From NCBI GenBank assembly GCA_020849935.1, contig JADZFJ010000523.1, positions 1 to 7,764 on the forward strand: 7,764 bases of DNA, read 5' to 3'. Positions within the stretch are counted from its first letter, which is position 1. Every line of letters starts with the position of its first letter. The DNA is from Crocinitomix sp. Its GTDB lineage: Bacteria; Bacteroidota; Bacteroidia; Flavobacteriales_D; Crocinitomicaceae. The notes beneath the pieces were generated by a model. The model had not been told where the DNA came from, made no database searches, and saw only the letters and a program-made list of their open reading frames with translations. The position numbers and the translations under genes were made by a program. This document shows positions 1 through 6,692 of the stretch, in pieces.

Positions 1-1775
1 ATACCTTGGCAAAAATCATCATGAAACAAGGAAATGATGATCCAATTAGATCGGCGGAACGTTTTGTGAGTTCAAATTTCCCTTCTGCCGAATTAGCTAT
101 TGAAGGGGCTATGGCCATTATGGCGGATTGGATGAATGAAAACTTAATTGTTCGGGAACGGCTGAGATCCTCCTTTATTGAACACGGTGTGATCACCGCA
201 AAACTTATTCCTGCAAAAGAAGCAGAAGCTGATAAGTACCGCGATTTTTTTGATTTTTCTCAACGATTGTCTAATTGTCCTTCGTACCGCTTATTAGCTT
301 TGTTAAGGGGCTGGGAAGAAGGTTATTTACGAATAAAAATCGAACCAAATAAAGAACAAACAATTGCTTGGATGAACCGTTTTTTTGTGAAACAACAAAA
401 TTTAGCGGGCGAAATTGTAGAAAAAACGGTGCTTGATGCCTATAAACGGCTTTTGCAACCAGCGTTGGAGACTGAAACTAAAAATCATTATAAATCACTG
501 GCAGACGATCAATCAATCTCCACCTTTTCTAAAAACTTAGAAAAACTTTTATTGGCCTCGCCGATTGGTGCTAAACGTATTTTGGCAATCGATCCTGGTT
601 TTAAATCTGGATGTAAAGTGGTATGTATTGATGAGAATGGTGATTTATTGACCAATTGTAATATCTATCCACATCCGCCACAAAAAGAACAAGCAAAATC
701 TATCGCCAAAATCAGTCAACTTGTTGAAATGTATAAAATTGACGTGATTGCAATTGGGGATGGAACTGCCGGACGTGAGACGGAATCGATGATTAAACAC
801 CTTCGTTTTGATCGAAATGTCGAAGTACATTCGGTTAGGGAAGATGGAGCGTCGATTTACTCAGCCTCAAAGATTGCACGAGAGGAGTTTCCCGAATATG
901 ATATCACTGTTCGAGGTGCGGTATCTATTGGAAGACGTTTGATGGATCCCTTAGCCGAATTGGTAAAAATCGATCCAAAATCATTGGGTGTGGGACAATA
1001 TCAACATGATGTCAACCAACAAAAATTGCAGAAACAATTGGATCATGTAGTGGTGACAGCAGTGAATCGAGTAGGGGTGAATTTGAATACAGCGTCTAAA
1101 TATCTTTTGTCCTATGTGGCTGGATTAGGTCCGAAATTGGCAGAAAGTATCGTTAGTTATCGAAGTGAAATCGGACAATTCAAATCGCGTGAAGAATTAA
1201 AAAAAGTACCACGATTGGGCGCGATTGCCTTTCAGCAAAGTGCAGGATTTTTGAGGGTTCAAAATGGAATCGAACCGCTAGATAACAGCGCGGTGCATCC
1301 AGAAAATTACTTGATCGTAAGGAATCAACTTAAAAAAGCCGGATTTGAATTAGCTGAAGTCATTGGGAATCGCGAAAAAGTCGCCTTGATTCGACAAAAA
1401 GTAGACGTAACATTGGAAGAAAAATTAGGAAGCTATACCCTCAATGATATTTTTCAAGAATTAGAAAAGCCAGGAATAGATCCACGTAAAAAATCAAAAG
1501 CCATTGAATTTTCATCCACCATTAAAGTGATTAGTGATTTGAAAGTTGGAATGAGAATAGGTGGAATAGTGACCAATGTAACTGATTTTGGGGCTTTTGT
1601 GAATATAGGTATTAAAGAAAATGGCCTGATTCATAAAACACAATTAGCAGATGAATATGTCGTTCACCCAACTGACTACATTAGTTTACACGATGAAGTG
1701 AATGCCGTAGTAGTTAGTTTAGATCTCGAACGCAAGCGAATTGGCTTGTCTTTGAAAAAATCAGATTTCATTTAA
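1..1775 (+). CDS. tex: Tex, S1-domain RNA-binding transcription accessory protein (5' end outside window)
   Basis: Tex is a conserved cytoplasmic nucleic-acid-binding protein linked to transcription and RNA metabolism. The reading frame is open to the left edge, with no stop before it, and the first visible residues (LAKIIMKQ) match the interior of Tex. About 115-120 N-terminal residues are therefore missing, assuming the usual total of 700 or a little more. Counting from the codon at base 6, a YqgF/RNase H-like domain begins near residue 188 (RILAIDPGFKSG). A helix-hairpin-helix region spans about 359-418 (NLNTASKYLLSYVAGLGPKL, then LKKVPRLG). An S1 RNA-binding domain spans about 511-583 (VGMRIGGIVTNVTDFGAFV, ending RIGLSLKK). 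The domain order is canonical and no frameshift is seen. The TTG at base 6 could be read as a start but is almost certainly internal. No hairpin terminator follows; the next promoter lies 36 bases downstream. Confidence 0.95.
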   Translation, partial: TLAKIIMKQGNDDPIRSAERFVSSNFPSAELAIEGAMAIMADWMNENLIVRERLRSSFIEHGVITAKLIPAKEAEADKYRDFFDFSQRLSNCPSYRLLALLRGWEEGYLRIKIEPNKEQTIAWMNRFFVKQQNLAGEIVEKTVLDAYKRLLQPALETETKNHYKSLADDQSISTFSKNLEKLLLASPIGAKRILAIDPGFKSGCKVVCIDENGDLLTNCNIYPHPPQKEQAKSIAKISQLVEMYKIDVIAIGDGTAGRETESMIKHLRFDRNVEVHSVREDGASIYSASKIAREEFPEYDITVRGAVSIGRRLMDPLAELVKIDPKSLGVGQYQHDVNQQKLQKQLDHVVVTAVNRVGVNLNTASKYLLSYVAGLGPKLAESIVSYRSEIGQFKSREELKKVPRLGAIAFQQSAGFLRVQNGIEPLDNSAVHPENYLIVRNQLKKAGFELAEVIGNREKVALIRQKVDVTLEEKLGSYTLNDIFQELEKPGIDPRKKSKAIEFSSTIKVISDLKVGMRIGGIVTNVTDFGAFVNIGIKENGLIHKTQLADEYVVHPTDYISLHDEVNAVVVSLDLERKRIGLSLKKSDFI

Positions 1776-1791
1776 CAATAATTTAATCAGC

Positions 1792-1819
1792 TTGTTTTAG
1801 TTTAAAATATGTAATTTTG
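1792..1819 (+). promoter_or_regulatory. Bacteroidota-type promoter for the 478-residue unknown gene
   Basis: TAATTTTG at 1812-1819 matches the -7 consensus TAnnTTTG of Bacteroidota. TTG at 1792-1794 lies 17 bases upstream, in a position suitable for the -33 element. Transcription would start near 1824, giving a leader of about 50 bases. This is a pattern match only; TTG is a weak motif in A+T-rich DNA. Confidence 0.6.
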
Positions 1820-1874
1820 CAAGCAGATATCGTTATAGATAAGAGATGTCAAAAGCATAGTAAAGTCGAAAAGC

Positions 1875-3311
1875 ATGTCAGAACAACGAAGATTGACCAC
1901 AGAGGAGAAAGCCTTAAAAATTAATTTAACAAGTGATATTTACGGATCATTTGCTGAAATTGGTGCAGGCCAAGAGGTAGCCGCAAATTTTTTTAAAGCG
2001 GGCGGATCATCGGGTACAATCGCCTATACGCACTCCGCTTATGACATGAAAGTGAGTGACAGTTTGTACGGAAAATGTCAACGTTACGTGTGTGAAGATC
2101 GGCTTTTGCAAATGCTTGAAAAAGAATACGCAATGTTGGAGGAAACATTGTACGAAAGGGCTGACACCAGTCGATTTTTTGCATTTGCAAATACGGTCGA
2201 ATCATTGAATTACCATAAAACAAATCAAGGGCATGGTTGGATTGGATTGAAGTTTCAAGATGCAATTAATCAAGCTCCTAACGAAATCGTGATGCACATC
2301 AAAATGCATGACACGAGTCACAAAGGTCAACAAGAAGCTTTGGGTATTTTAGGAGTAAATTTATTGCACGCAGCTTATTTTGAGCACAGTTCAATCGAGA
2401 ATTTTTTAGAAGCTTTGACGTATCGATTGCCACGTTCGCGCGTTGAAATTGATATGTTACGGGTGTTGGGTCCTGATTTGCAAAAATTAGATAATCGAAT
2501 TATTGCGTTAAAATTGGTAAAGATGGGATTGACCGATGCCACCATGTTCGATCAATCAGGGGCTGTATTGCAACCATCAACTGCCTTGTACAAAAAAAAT
2601 GTCCTTTTAACCAGAGGTCGGTTTAGACCAATGACCAAAGTCCATGTGGACATGATTGAGTCAGGATTAAAACAATACTTGGCTGAAGAAGATGTGGAAG
2701 AGGCGAATACATGTATTTTATTGGAACTAACGCTTAAAGATTTAACCGCTGACGGAAAGATCTCAGATTCAGATTTTATTGATCGTGCTGAGTTGTTATG
2801 TTCGATGGGCTATACCGTAATGATCAGTAATTATTTGAAGCACTATAAGATGATTGAGTATCTATCATCGATCACTCAAAATAAAAAGATTGGTGTTTTA
2901 TTAGGGATTTACAACCTTCAAACCATTTTTGATGAAAAATATTACAACACATTAAAAGGTGGTTTGCTCGAAGCTTTTGGTCGAGGATTTGGACACAATG
3001 TAAAAATGTTTGTCTATCCTGCCATTGATGTTGAAACAGGAGGATTATATAATTTAGATAATTTTGTAATTCCGAATCACTTGCTTGGCTTATTAGATTA
3101 TATGTTAAAAACGAATAAGTTAGCAAAATTCGAGCATTTTAACGAGCACTTATTACACATTCTCTCGGATGATGTTTTATCAAAAATTCACTCTGGCGTT
3201 CAAAATTGGGAAGATGATGTTCCGGATAGCGTAATGAAGGCAATTAAGTTTTATCATTTATTCGGTTATCGCGAAGAAAAATTCGTAAAATCAGTCGGTG
3301 TTCACGATTAA
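1875..3311 (+). CDS. conserved protein of unknown function, 478 aa
   Basis: This is a soluble-looking protein with no signal peptide and no clear membrane segment. The N-terminal segment (YGSFAEIGAGQEVAANFFKAGG, residues about 23-44) is the recognisable signature of a conserved family found in Bacteroidota and some other bacteria. From memory, members are sometimes labelled TonB-dependent receptor or nicotinate-nucleotide adenylyltransferase. Neither name is supported here: there is no export signal, plug or barrel pattern, and I see no HxGH nucleotidyltransferase motif. Other notable parts are a His-rich segment (MHIKMHDTSHKGQ, near 139-151), LTRGRFRPMTK near 246-256, and acidic DLTADGKISDSDF near 290-302. 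The ATG start fits the family N-terminus and lies about 50 bases after a good -7 element; upstream AAAAGC is not a strong ribosome-binding site. Its stop overlaps that of the convergent lipoprotein gene. Certain as a gene, unknown in function. Confidence 0.85.
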   Translation: MSEQRRLTTEEKALKINLTSDIYGSFAEIGAGQEVAANFFKAGGSSGTIAYTHSAYDMKVSDSLYGKCQRYVCEDRLLQMLEKEYAMLEETLYERADTSRFFAFANTVESLNYHKTNQGHGWIGLKFQDAINQAPNEIVMHIKMHDTSHKGQQEALGILGVNLLHAAYFEHSSIENFLEALTYRLPRSRVEIDMLRVLGPDLQKLDNRIIALKLVKMGLTDATMFDQSGAVLQPSTALYKKNVLLTRGRFRPMTKVHVDMIESGLKQYLAEEDVEEANTCILLELTLKDLTADGKISDSDFIDRAELLCSMGYTVMISNYLKHYKMIEYLSSITQNKKIGVLLGIYNLQTIFDEKYYNTLKGGLLEAFGRGFGHNVKMFVYPAIDVETGGLYNLDNFVIPNHLLGLLDYMLKTNKLAKFEHFNEHLLHILSDDVLSKIHSGVQNWEDDVPDSVMKAIKFYHLFGYREEKFVKSVGVHD

Positions 3312-3928
3312 TCTTCGGATTGGATTACCTTTTGTAAAACACCATTTTCGTATTTCTCCATGTACATCACATTTCCTTTCTTATCAAAGTAGGTAGTGAA
3401 TCCATGTAAGAATCCTTTCAAATAGGTGATTTCCATGTAAATTTGCTCGCTATTAGGATATTTTTCAACACATTTCCCATTAAATGGCACTTCATTTAGA
3501 AAAAATTGACTCAATTTTGGCTCAATTAATTCAGTTGTTTTTAATTCAGAACAATTACAGTTCAAGGCGGTTTGAACACCAGAATTTTTTCGTTCCCCTT
3601 CTGAATATACCTCGGTCATCAAAAGCGCACCTTCACGATCATAATAACTGATATTACCGTGCAACTGACCTTTCAAAATACTTTTTACCATGTATTTAGT
3701 GTCCGAATTGGGATAGTTATGAGTACAAATTCCTGTAAAAAGTTCGCCGTTTTGGGTTAAATTTCCATCTGAATCTTTAACCAGTGAATCACACGAACAG
3801 GTATCAGCTTGCGCGATGGTGTTAATTTCTCCTTTTTCAATCAACTCAGATTCATCAATATTCTTGTCCGAGTCGGAACAACTTGCAAAAAGAAGACTAC
3901 TACAAAAAATCAGGAAAAAAAATTTCAT
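3308..3928 (-). CDS. lipoprotein with two MORN-like/YwqK-like repeats
   Basis: This 206-residue protein begins with a lipoprotein signal peptide: MKFFF, a hydrophobic stretch, then FASC with Cys17 as the lipidated residue. The next residues (SDSD) are acidic, resembling the surface-export signal described for Bacteroidota lipoproteins, so outer-leaflet exposure is possible. The mature part is an internal duplication. Repeat 1 covers about 44-115 and repeat 2 about 124-200. Each starts with C-x-C (44/46, 124/126), then has a third Cys within F-T/N-G-x-C (68, 153), then YPNS, LKGxLHG, YFD/YYD and a Y-x-x-G end. LKGxLHG and the Tyr-Phe pattern are typical of MORN_2/YwqK-type repeats. It is the second gene of a minus-strand operon; its ATG overlaps the TGA of the peptidase gene as ATGA, implying translational coupling. 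The function is unknown. An antitoxin role, the name often given to YwqK-like proteins, is not supported by any neighbouring toxin. Confidence 0.88.
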   Translation of the reverse strand: MKFFFLIFCSSLLFASCSDSDKNIDESELIEKGEINTIAQADTCSCDSLVKDSDGNLTQNGELFTGICTHNYPNSDTKYMVKSILKGQLHGNISYYDREGALLMTEVYSEGERKNSGVQTALNCNCSELKTTELIEPKLSQFFLNEVPFNGKCVEKYPNSEQIYMEITYLKGFLHGFTTYFDKKGNVMYMEKYENGVLQKVIQSED

Positions 3929-4401
3929 TTTAAAAGGTCAATTACACCCATAAAACGTTTGGTATAACCACTTTCATTTAGGCGGGTTATTGTCACACCC
4001 CAATGATTTTTAGAGGAACTGCTATGAATAAAGTCAATCACCCCATTCTCATTTTTATAAATAATTCCTACATGCCCAATTTGACGCACACTTGAATTTG
4101 TTCCAGTAAAAAGAATCACGTCTCCAATCACTGCCTCTTCAACATCTCTCGAAGTTCCTTGTCCTTGAAAACCACTGCTAGTTCTAGAAACCCCAATATT
4201 AAAATGTTTAAAAACGTAGTGAACAAAGCCAGAACAATCAAAACCAGCAGTTGAACTACCACCATATTTGTAAGGTGTTCCAATAAATTGTTCTGCAAAA
4301 TGGATCAAACTATCTCTGTTATTCAACTGAACAGTAGGAGCATCCTCCGCAAAAGATGAAAACGAAAGACAAGAAATTAAAGTTATCAATAAAATTTTCA
4401 T
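3925..4401 (-). CDS. secreted NlpC/P60 family cysteine peptidase (peptidoglycan endopeptidase)
   Basis: The 158-residue protein has a type I signal peptide (MKILLITLISCLSFSSFA, cut after Ala18) followed by one NlpC/P60 domain. The family triad is visible: Cys56 in FDCSGF, His110 in IGHVGI, and His126 in FIHSSS. The flanking signature (IGTPYKYGGSS before the Cys; GDVILF before the first His) is also typical. Such enzymes usually cut peptidoglycan stem peptides, commonly the D-Glu to diaminoacid bond, in the periplasm. There is no SH3, LysM or other targeting domain, so substrate choice is unclear. L-I-S-C (8-11) resembles a lipobox but leaves too short a hydrophobic core, so a soluble periplasmic form is preferred. 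It is the first gene of an operon with the lipoprotein, sharing ATGA. The -7 element lies only 4 bases before the ATG, suggesting a nearly leaderless mRNA. Confidence 0.94.
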   Translation of the reverse strand: MKILLITLISCLSFSSFAEDAPTVQLNNRDSLIHFAEQFIGTPYKYGGSSTAGFDCSGFVHYVFKHFNIGVSRTSSGFQGQGTSRDVEEAVIGDVILFTGTNSSVRQIGHVGIIYKNENGVIDFIHSSSSKNHWGVTITRLNESGYTKRFMGVIDLLK

Positions 4402-4405
4402 ACTA

Positions 4406-4413
4406 CAAAATTA
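4406..4413 (-). promoter_or_regulatory. -7 promoter element of the peptidase-lipoprotein operon
   Basis: Read on the minus strand this is TAATTTTG, an exact TAnnTTTG match, ending 4 bases before the peptidase ATG. Transcription would start at or within a few bases of the ATG. No well-spaced TTG -33 box is present; a TTG in the right area is only 12 bases upstream. Confidence 0.5.
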
Positions 4414-4460
4414 ACCCACTTATGGCAACCGACTTTAAAATAGATGATTCAAATAAGAAA

Positions 4461-4478
4461 TGTTAAGTTTTTTTAACA
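4461..4478. repeat. short inverted repeat in the divergent intergenic region
   Basis: TGTTAA and TTAACA form 6-bp arms around a 6-base G+T loop, midway between the divergent peptidase and WYL genes. It could be an operator or a weak hairpin. Its A+T-only character means chance is quite possible. Confidence 0.3.
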
Positions 4479-4499
4479 GTTTGCTTTTTTGGTAAAACC

Positions 4500-4529
4500 T
4501 GCTCAATTTTTTTATAACTTGCTCCAATT
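4500..4529 (+). promoter_or_regulatory. possible operator: two TGCTC(C)AATT direct repeats upstream of the WYL gene
   Basis: TGCTCAATT (4500-4508) and TGCTCCAATT (4520-4529) are the same motif apart from one extra C. Their starts are 20 bases apart, close to two helical turns, as expected for side-by-side protein binding. They lie 40-69 bases before the WYL regulator start, so autoregulation is a reasonable guess but not shown. Confidence 0.3.
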
Positions 4530-4534
4530 GAAAA

Positions 4535-4542
4535 TAGTTTAG
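4535..4542 (+). promoter_or_regulatory. weak -7-like element before the WYL regulator
   Basis: TAGTTTAG differs from TAnnTTTG at one position and lies 26 bases before the ATG at 4569. It directly follows the two direct repeats, so a protein bound there would overlap the promoter. This is a low-certainty motif match. Confidence 0.3.
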
Positions 4543-4568
4543 TGCAAAAGCGTTTAAATAAATAAAGC

Positions 4569-5582
4569 ATGTCAAGAATTAAAAATGCTCAAATCAGGTA
4601 CCGCGTAATTGATCGATGCATCGGAAACAAATACGCACCTTACCCAACTAAAGAAAACCTGCGCAAAGCTTGTGAGGAAGCTCTTTATGGAAGTGACTTA
4701 GGCGAAGATATTTGTGATTCAACCATTGAAAAGGACATGCGATCAATGCGTGACGAATTTGACGCTCCCATTAAATACAGCAAAATATACAAAGGGTATT
4801 ATTACACAGATCCTGCGTATTCAATAGATAAAATACCGTTGTCTGAGGATGATATTGAAGCGATTAAATTTGCGTCGAGCACTTTGATGCAATTTCGTCA
4901 TGTAGGACTTTTTAAACAATTTGGATTTGCCATTGATAAAATATTTGACCGTGTACACATTGCATCCAACCCGCTCGAAGAATCGGTTGATAATTTTGTT
5001 CAATTTGAAACCGTTCACGAAAGCGCCGGCGGCAACGAAATGTTGCCTGAATTTTTAAAAGCAATCAAGGAAAAAACCATTGTTACTTTTTTATACCGCA
5101 GTTTTTCTAGCGACAAAGGCAAGGACCGCGAAGTTTTACCCTTATTATTAAAAGAATATAGAAACAGGTGGTATTTAATTTGTTTTGATTTAGAACGACA
5201 AAAAGTAATGACATTTGGATTGGATCGAATTGAAAGTCTTGTCTTGACAGAAAAAAACTACTACCAACCAATCGATTTTAATCCAGATAATTTTTTTAAA
5301 AACTCAATTGGAATTACGGCCAACGAAAACGAACCTGATTTGGTGGAATTTAAAATTGACAAACTAGGAGCAAAATATTTGATGACCCAACCCTTACATG
5401 CCAGTCAAGAATTGGTTAAAGAAGGCAATACGCGCAATACCTTTACCTTAAAAGTAATCGTTTCCGAAGAATTAAAAATGACCTTTCTTTCGTACGGCGC
5501 ACAGTTGGAAGTTATTAAACCAAAATCACTGCGTTCAGAAATTAAAAACCGCGTTCAACAAATGATGTCCTTTTACGAATAA
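4569..5582 (+). CDS. WYL-domain transcriptional regulator
   Basis: The 337-residue protein has the usual three-part layout of WYL regulators. An N-terminal winged helix-turn-helix covers about 1-80, with the likely recognition helix in STIEKDMRSMRDEF (about 57-70). A linker of about 90-150 is followed by the WYL domain, about 155-235, with the name-giving residues W201-Y202-L203 (RWYLICFD) and a downstream FGLDRI segment. A C-terminal WCX-like region (about 255-335) ends in a basic helix. In this family WYL is a ligand-sensing domain, in some members binding nucleic acid or nucleotides; the ligand here is not predictable. The ATG is preceded by AATAAAGC, similar to the AAAAGC before the 478-residue gene. 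The gene is divergent from the peptidase operon and the region between them holds direct repeats, so it may regulate itself and possibly that operon. No defence genes lie nearby. Confidence 0.93.
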   Translation: MSRIKNAQIRYRVIDRCIGNKYAPYPTKENLRKACEEALYGSDLGEDICDSTIEKDMRSMRDEFDAPIKYSKIYKGYYYTDPAYSIDKIPLSEDDIEAIKFASSTLMQFRHVGLFKQFGFAIDKIFDRVHIASNPLEESVDNFVQFETVHESAGGNEMLPEFLKAIKEKTIVTFLYRSFSSDKGKDREVLPLLLKEYRNRWYLICFDLERQKVMTFGLDRIESLVLTEKNYYQPIDFNPDNFFKNSIGITANENEPDLVEFKIDKLGAKYLMTQPLHASQELVKEGNTRNTFTLKVIVSEELKMTFLSYGAQLEVIKPKSLRSEIKNRVQQMMSFYE

Positions 5583-5647
5583 CCCGAATTTTTAGTCAAT
5601 TTTCACAAAAAAAATTAGAATAAGTAAGGTTATTGCGTTTCTTTTCC

Positions 5648-5655
5648 TACTTTTG
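5648..5655 (+). promoter_or_regulatory. -7 promoter element of ffs
   Basis: TACTTTTG is an exact TAnnTTTG match. It ends 4 bases before the first paired G of the SRP RNA end helix, so transcription would start almost exactly at the mature 5' end. No good -33 box is seen at the expected distance. Confidence 0.6.
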
Positions 5656-5657
5656 TG

Positions 5658-5756
5658 CCGGGTAAGTCCTGTACGACCAGCTCCTGTTTAATCCCTCAGG
5701 GTGGGAACGCAGCAAGGGCAGATGGTTGAGCGGTGCGATACAGGTAGCTTACCCAC
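5658..5756 (+). ncRNA. ffs: signal recognition particle RNA, small bacterial type (4.5S-like)
   Basis: This RNA is the scaffold of the SRP; with Ffh it delivers nascent membrane and secreted proteins to FtsY. The end helix pairs GGGTAAG (5660-5666) with CTTACCC (5748-5754). The next helix pairs CCTGTA (5668-5673) with TACAGG (5739-5744). The conserved tip (domain IV) is clear: CCCT (5693-5696) pairs with AGGG (5715-5718), followed by the internal-loop strand CAGG, the stem GTG/CGC, a GGAA tetraloop (5704-5707), and the other loop strand AGCAA (5711-5715). The textbook strand is AGCAG, so this is a slight variant. There is no Alu domain, as expected for the short form. The helix is followed by seven T's and then by a separate hairpin terminator. 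Exact ends are uncertain by a few bases. Confidence 0.95.
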
Positions 5757-5784
5757 TTTTTTTAACATTCATCACAAACATATT

Positions 5785-5820
5785 AAAAGGATTTTCCGAG
5801 TAATTGGGGAATCCTTTTTT
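5785..5820 (+). terminator. intrinsic terminator downstream of ffs
   Basis: AAAAGGATT (5785-5793) pairs perfectly with AATCCTTTT (5810-5818), and the stem continues with two T-G pairs and two C-G pairs around an 8-base loop. A T-rich tract follows (T's to 5820, then CTTTTC). The position 29 bases after ffs makes it the likely end of that transcript. Confidence 0.8.
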
Positions 5821-5963
5821 CTTTTCATGTGTAGTTAATTATTTAGAATTTGGGATCTTTTTTTGGGAAATTCCTGAAAATTGACACATTAAATTGTGTT
5901 TACAAGGGCAGAAATTAAAACGGTTTTCTTCTAAATTCTAATGTCATCGTTACAAAATTTCAT

Positions 5964-5971
5964 TATTTTAG
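5964..5971 (+). promoter_or_regulatory. weak -7-like element before the transposase gene
   Basis: TATTTTAG has one mismatch to TAnnTTTG and lies 15 bases before the ATG at 5987. No convincing -33 box accompanies it, so transposase expression may be low. A TTGACA at 5881-5886 has no matching -10 box. Confidence 0.25.
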
Positions 5972-5986
5972 TGTATTGATGCAGAA

Positions 5987-6574
5987 ATGGATAAATTCAA
6001 AAATAAATATCGGATACCCTCTGCCCGATTGCGAAATTGGGATTATAGCAGTAAAGGCGCGTATTTCATAACCATTTGCACACAAAACAGGGCCCATTTA
6101 TTTGGAGAAATAATTGGATGTGAAATGCAATTGAATGAAACAGGACAATTGGCAGAAAAATTTTGGATGGAAATTCCCGCCCATTTCCCATTTGTGGAAT
6201 TAGGCAATTTTGTGGTAATGCCCAACCATTTTCATGGAATATTAATTATAAATGAATCCATCCCCCCGCCCGTAGAGACGCCCAAATTGGGCGTCTCTAC
6301 CCCACCCACAACCACCGCAACCACCCCGCCCCCAACCATTAATAAAAATGGTGGAAAAAACGAAAAATGGAAATCCAATTCGATTGGTTCCATCATTAAC
6401 CAATTCAAACGAATTGTGACAATAAACGCCCGAAAAATTCATACAGATTTTGCCTGGCAATCGCGTTTTCACGACCATATTATTCGCGATAACGCGTCAT
6501 TTCAGCGGATCCAAACCTATATCGCAAACAATCCTTTAAATTGGAACAAGGATAAATTTCGAATTAAACAATAA
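5987..6574 (+). CDS. REP-associated tyrosine transposase (RAYT, Y1 HUH nuclease)
   Basis: The 195-residue protein belongs to the IS200-like Y1 transposases of the REP-associated branch, single-strand nucleases that act on hairpins with a GTAG/GGAG-type foot. The HUH motif is H81-F-H83 in VMPNHFHGILII. The catalytic tyrosine is Y178 in RIQTYIANNPLNW, the typical RAYT ending. The N-terminus (WDYSSKGAYFITICTQNR) is also typical, as is FAWQSRFHDHIIR near 160. The protein seems complete and the catalytic residues are intact. Residues about 90-118 form a Pro/Thr-rich low-complexity linker (PPPVETPKLGVSTPPTTTA...). Residues 96-105 of it are encoded by a perfect 29-base palindrome that starts with GTAG. 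Unlike IS200/IS605 elements there is no partner tnpB. It stands alone between the ffs terminator and a non-coding palindromic segment, and may have been acquired by transfer. Whether it is active is unknown. Confidence 0.92.
   Translation: MDKFKNKYRIPSARLRNWDYSSKGAYFITICTQNRAHLFGEIIGCEMQLNETGQLAEKFWMEIPAHFPFVELGNFVVMPNHFHGILIINESIPPPVETPKLGVSTPPTTTATTPPPTINKNGGKNEKWKSNSIGSIINQFKRIVTINARKIHTDFAWQSRFHDHIIRDNASFQRIQTYIANNPLNWNKDKFRIKQ
6272..6300. repeat. REP-like perfect palindrome inside the transposase gene
   Basis: The 14-base arm GTAGAGACGCCCAA (6272-6285) is followed by a single A (6286) and its exact reverse complement (6287-6300). Both strands thus begin with GTAG, the tetranucleotide found at the foot of many REP hairpins cut by RAYT proteins. 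The palindrome is exactly in frame with codons 96-105 (VETPKLGVST) and is bordered by C-rich runs. From memory, related GTAGAGACG palindromes are scattered in other bacterial genomes; I could not check this. Confidence 0.85.
6335..6352 (+). repeat. small inverted repeat in the transposase linker
   Basis: ACCATT and AATGGT form a 6-bp stem around an A-rich 6-base loop, 34 bases after the REP-like palindrome and still within the variable linker. It is weak alone, and is noted because it could extend the folded region of the mRNA. Confidence 0.35.
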
Positions 6575-6692
6575 AAATAGTGACGATTGTAGGACCAAAA
6601 ACCAAAATATTGATCCCACAAAATTAAATGGCCAGGGATTTGCGTTGTCGATTAAGGGGAAGCGCCAAGGATCAGAGGCATTGTATGAGCTC

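Noticed and set aside
6..8. TTG as a start codon for Tex
   Set aside because: The frame is open to the window edge and about 115-120 family-typical N-terminal residues are missing, so the gene begins outside the window.
1993..2265. Antisense open frame of 90 codons opposite the 478-residue gene
   Set aside because: No start context, family or signal is visible. It and other antisense frames (645-830, 2872-3126, 4821-5018, 6043-6225, 6242-6478) are shadows of clearly real genes.
3308..3928. Lipoprotein as an antitoxin of a toxin-antitoxin pair
   Set aside because: The MORN_2/YwqK label suggests this, but it is an exported lipoprotein and its partner is a secreted peptidase with a normal signal peptide, not a toxin-like cytoplasmic protein.
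5881..5909. TTGACA as a sigma70-type -35 box before the transposase
   Set aside because: No -10-like hexamer occurs 16-18 bases later, and the Bacteroidota primary sigma factor uses another consensus.
5843..5941. TTAGAATTT and AAATTCTAA as a nine-base inverted repeat in front of the transposase gene (possible element ends)
   Set aside because: Both arms lie on the same side of the gene, are nearly pure A+T, and are 81 bases apart. Chance is the simplest reading.
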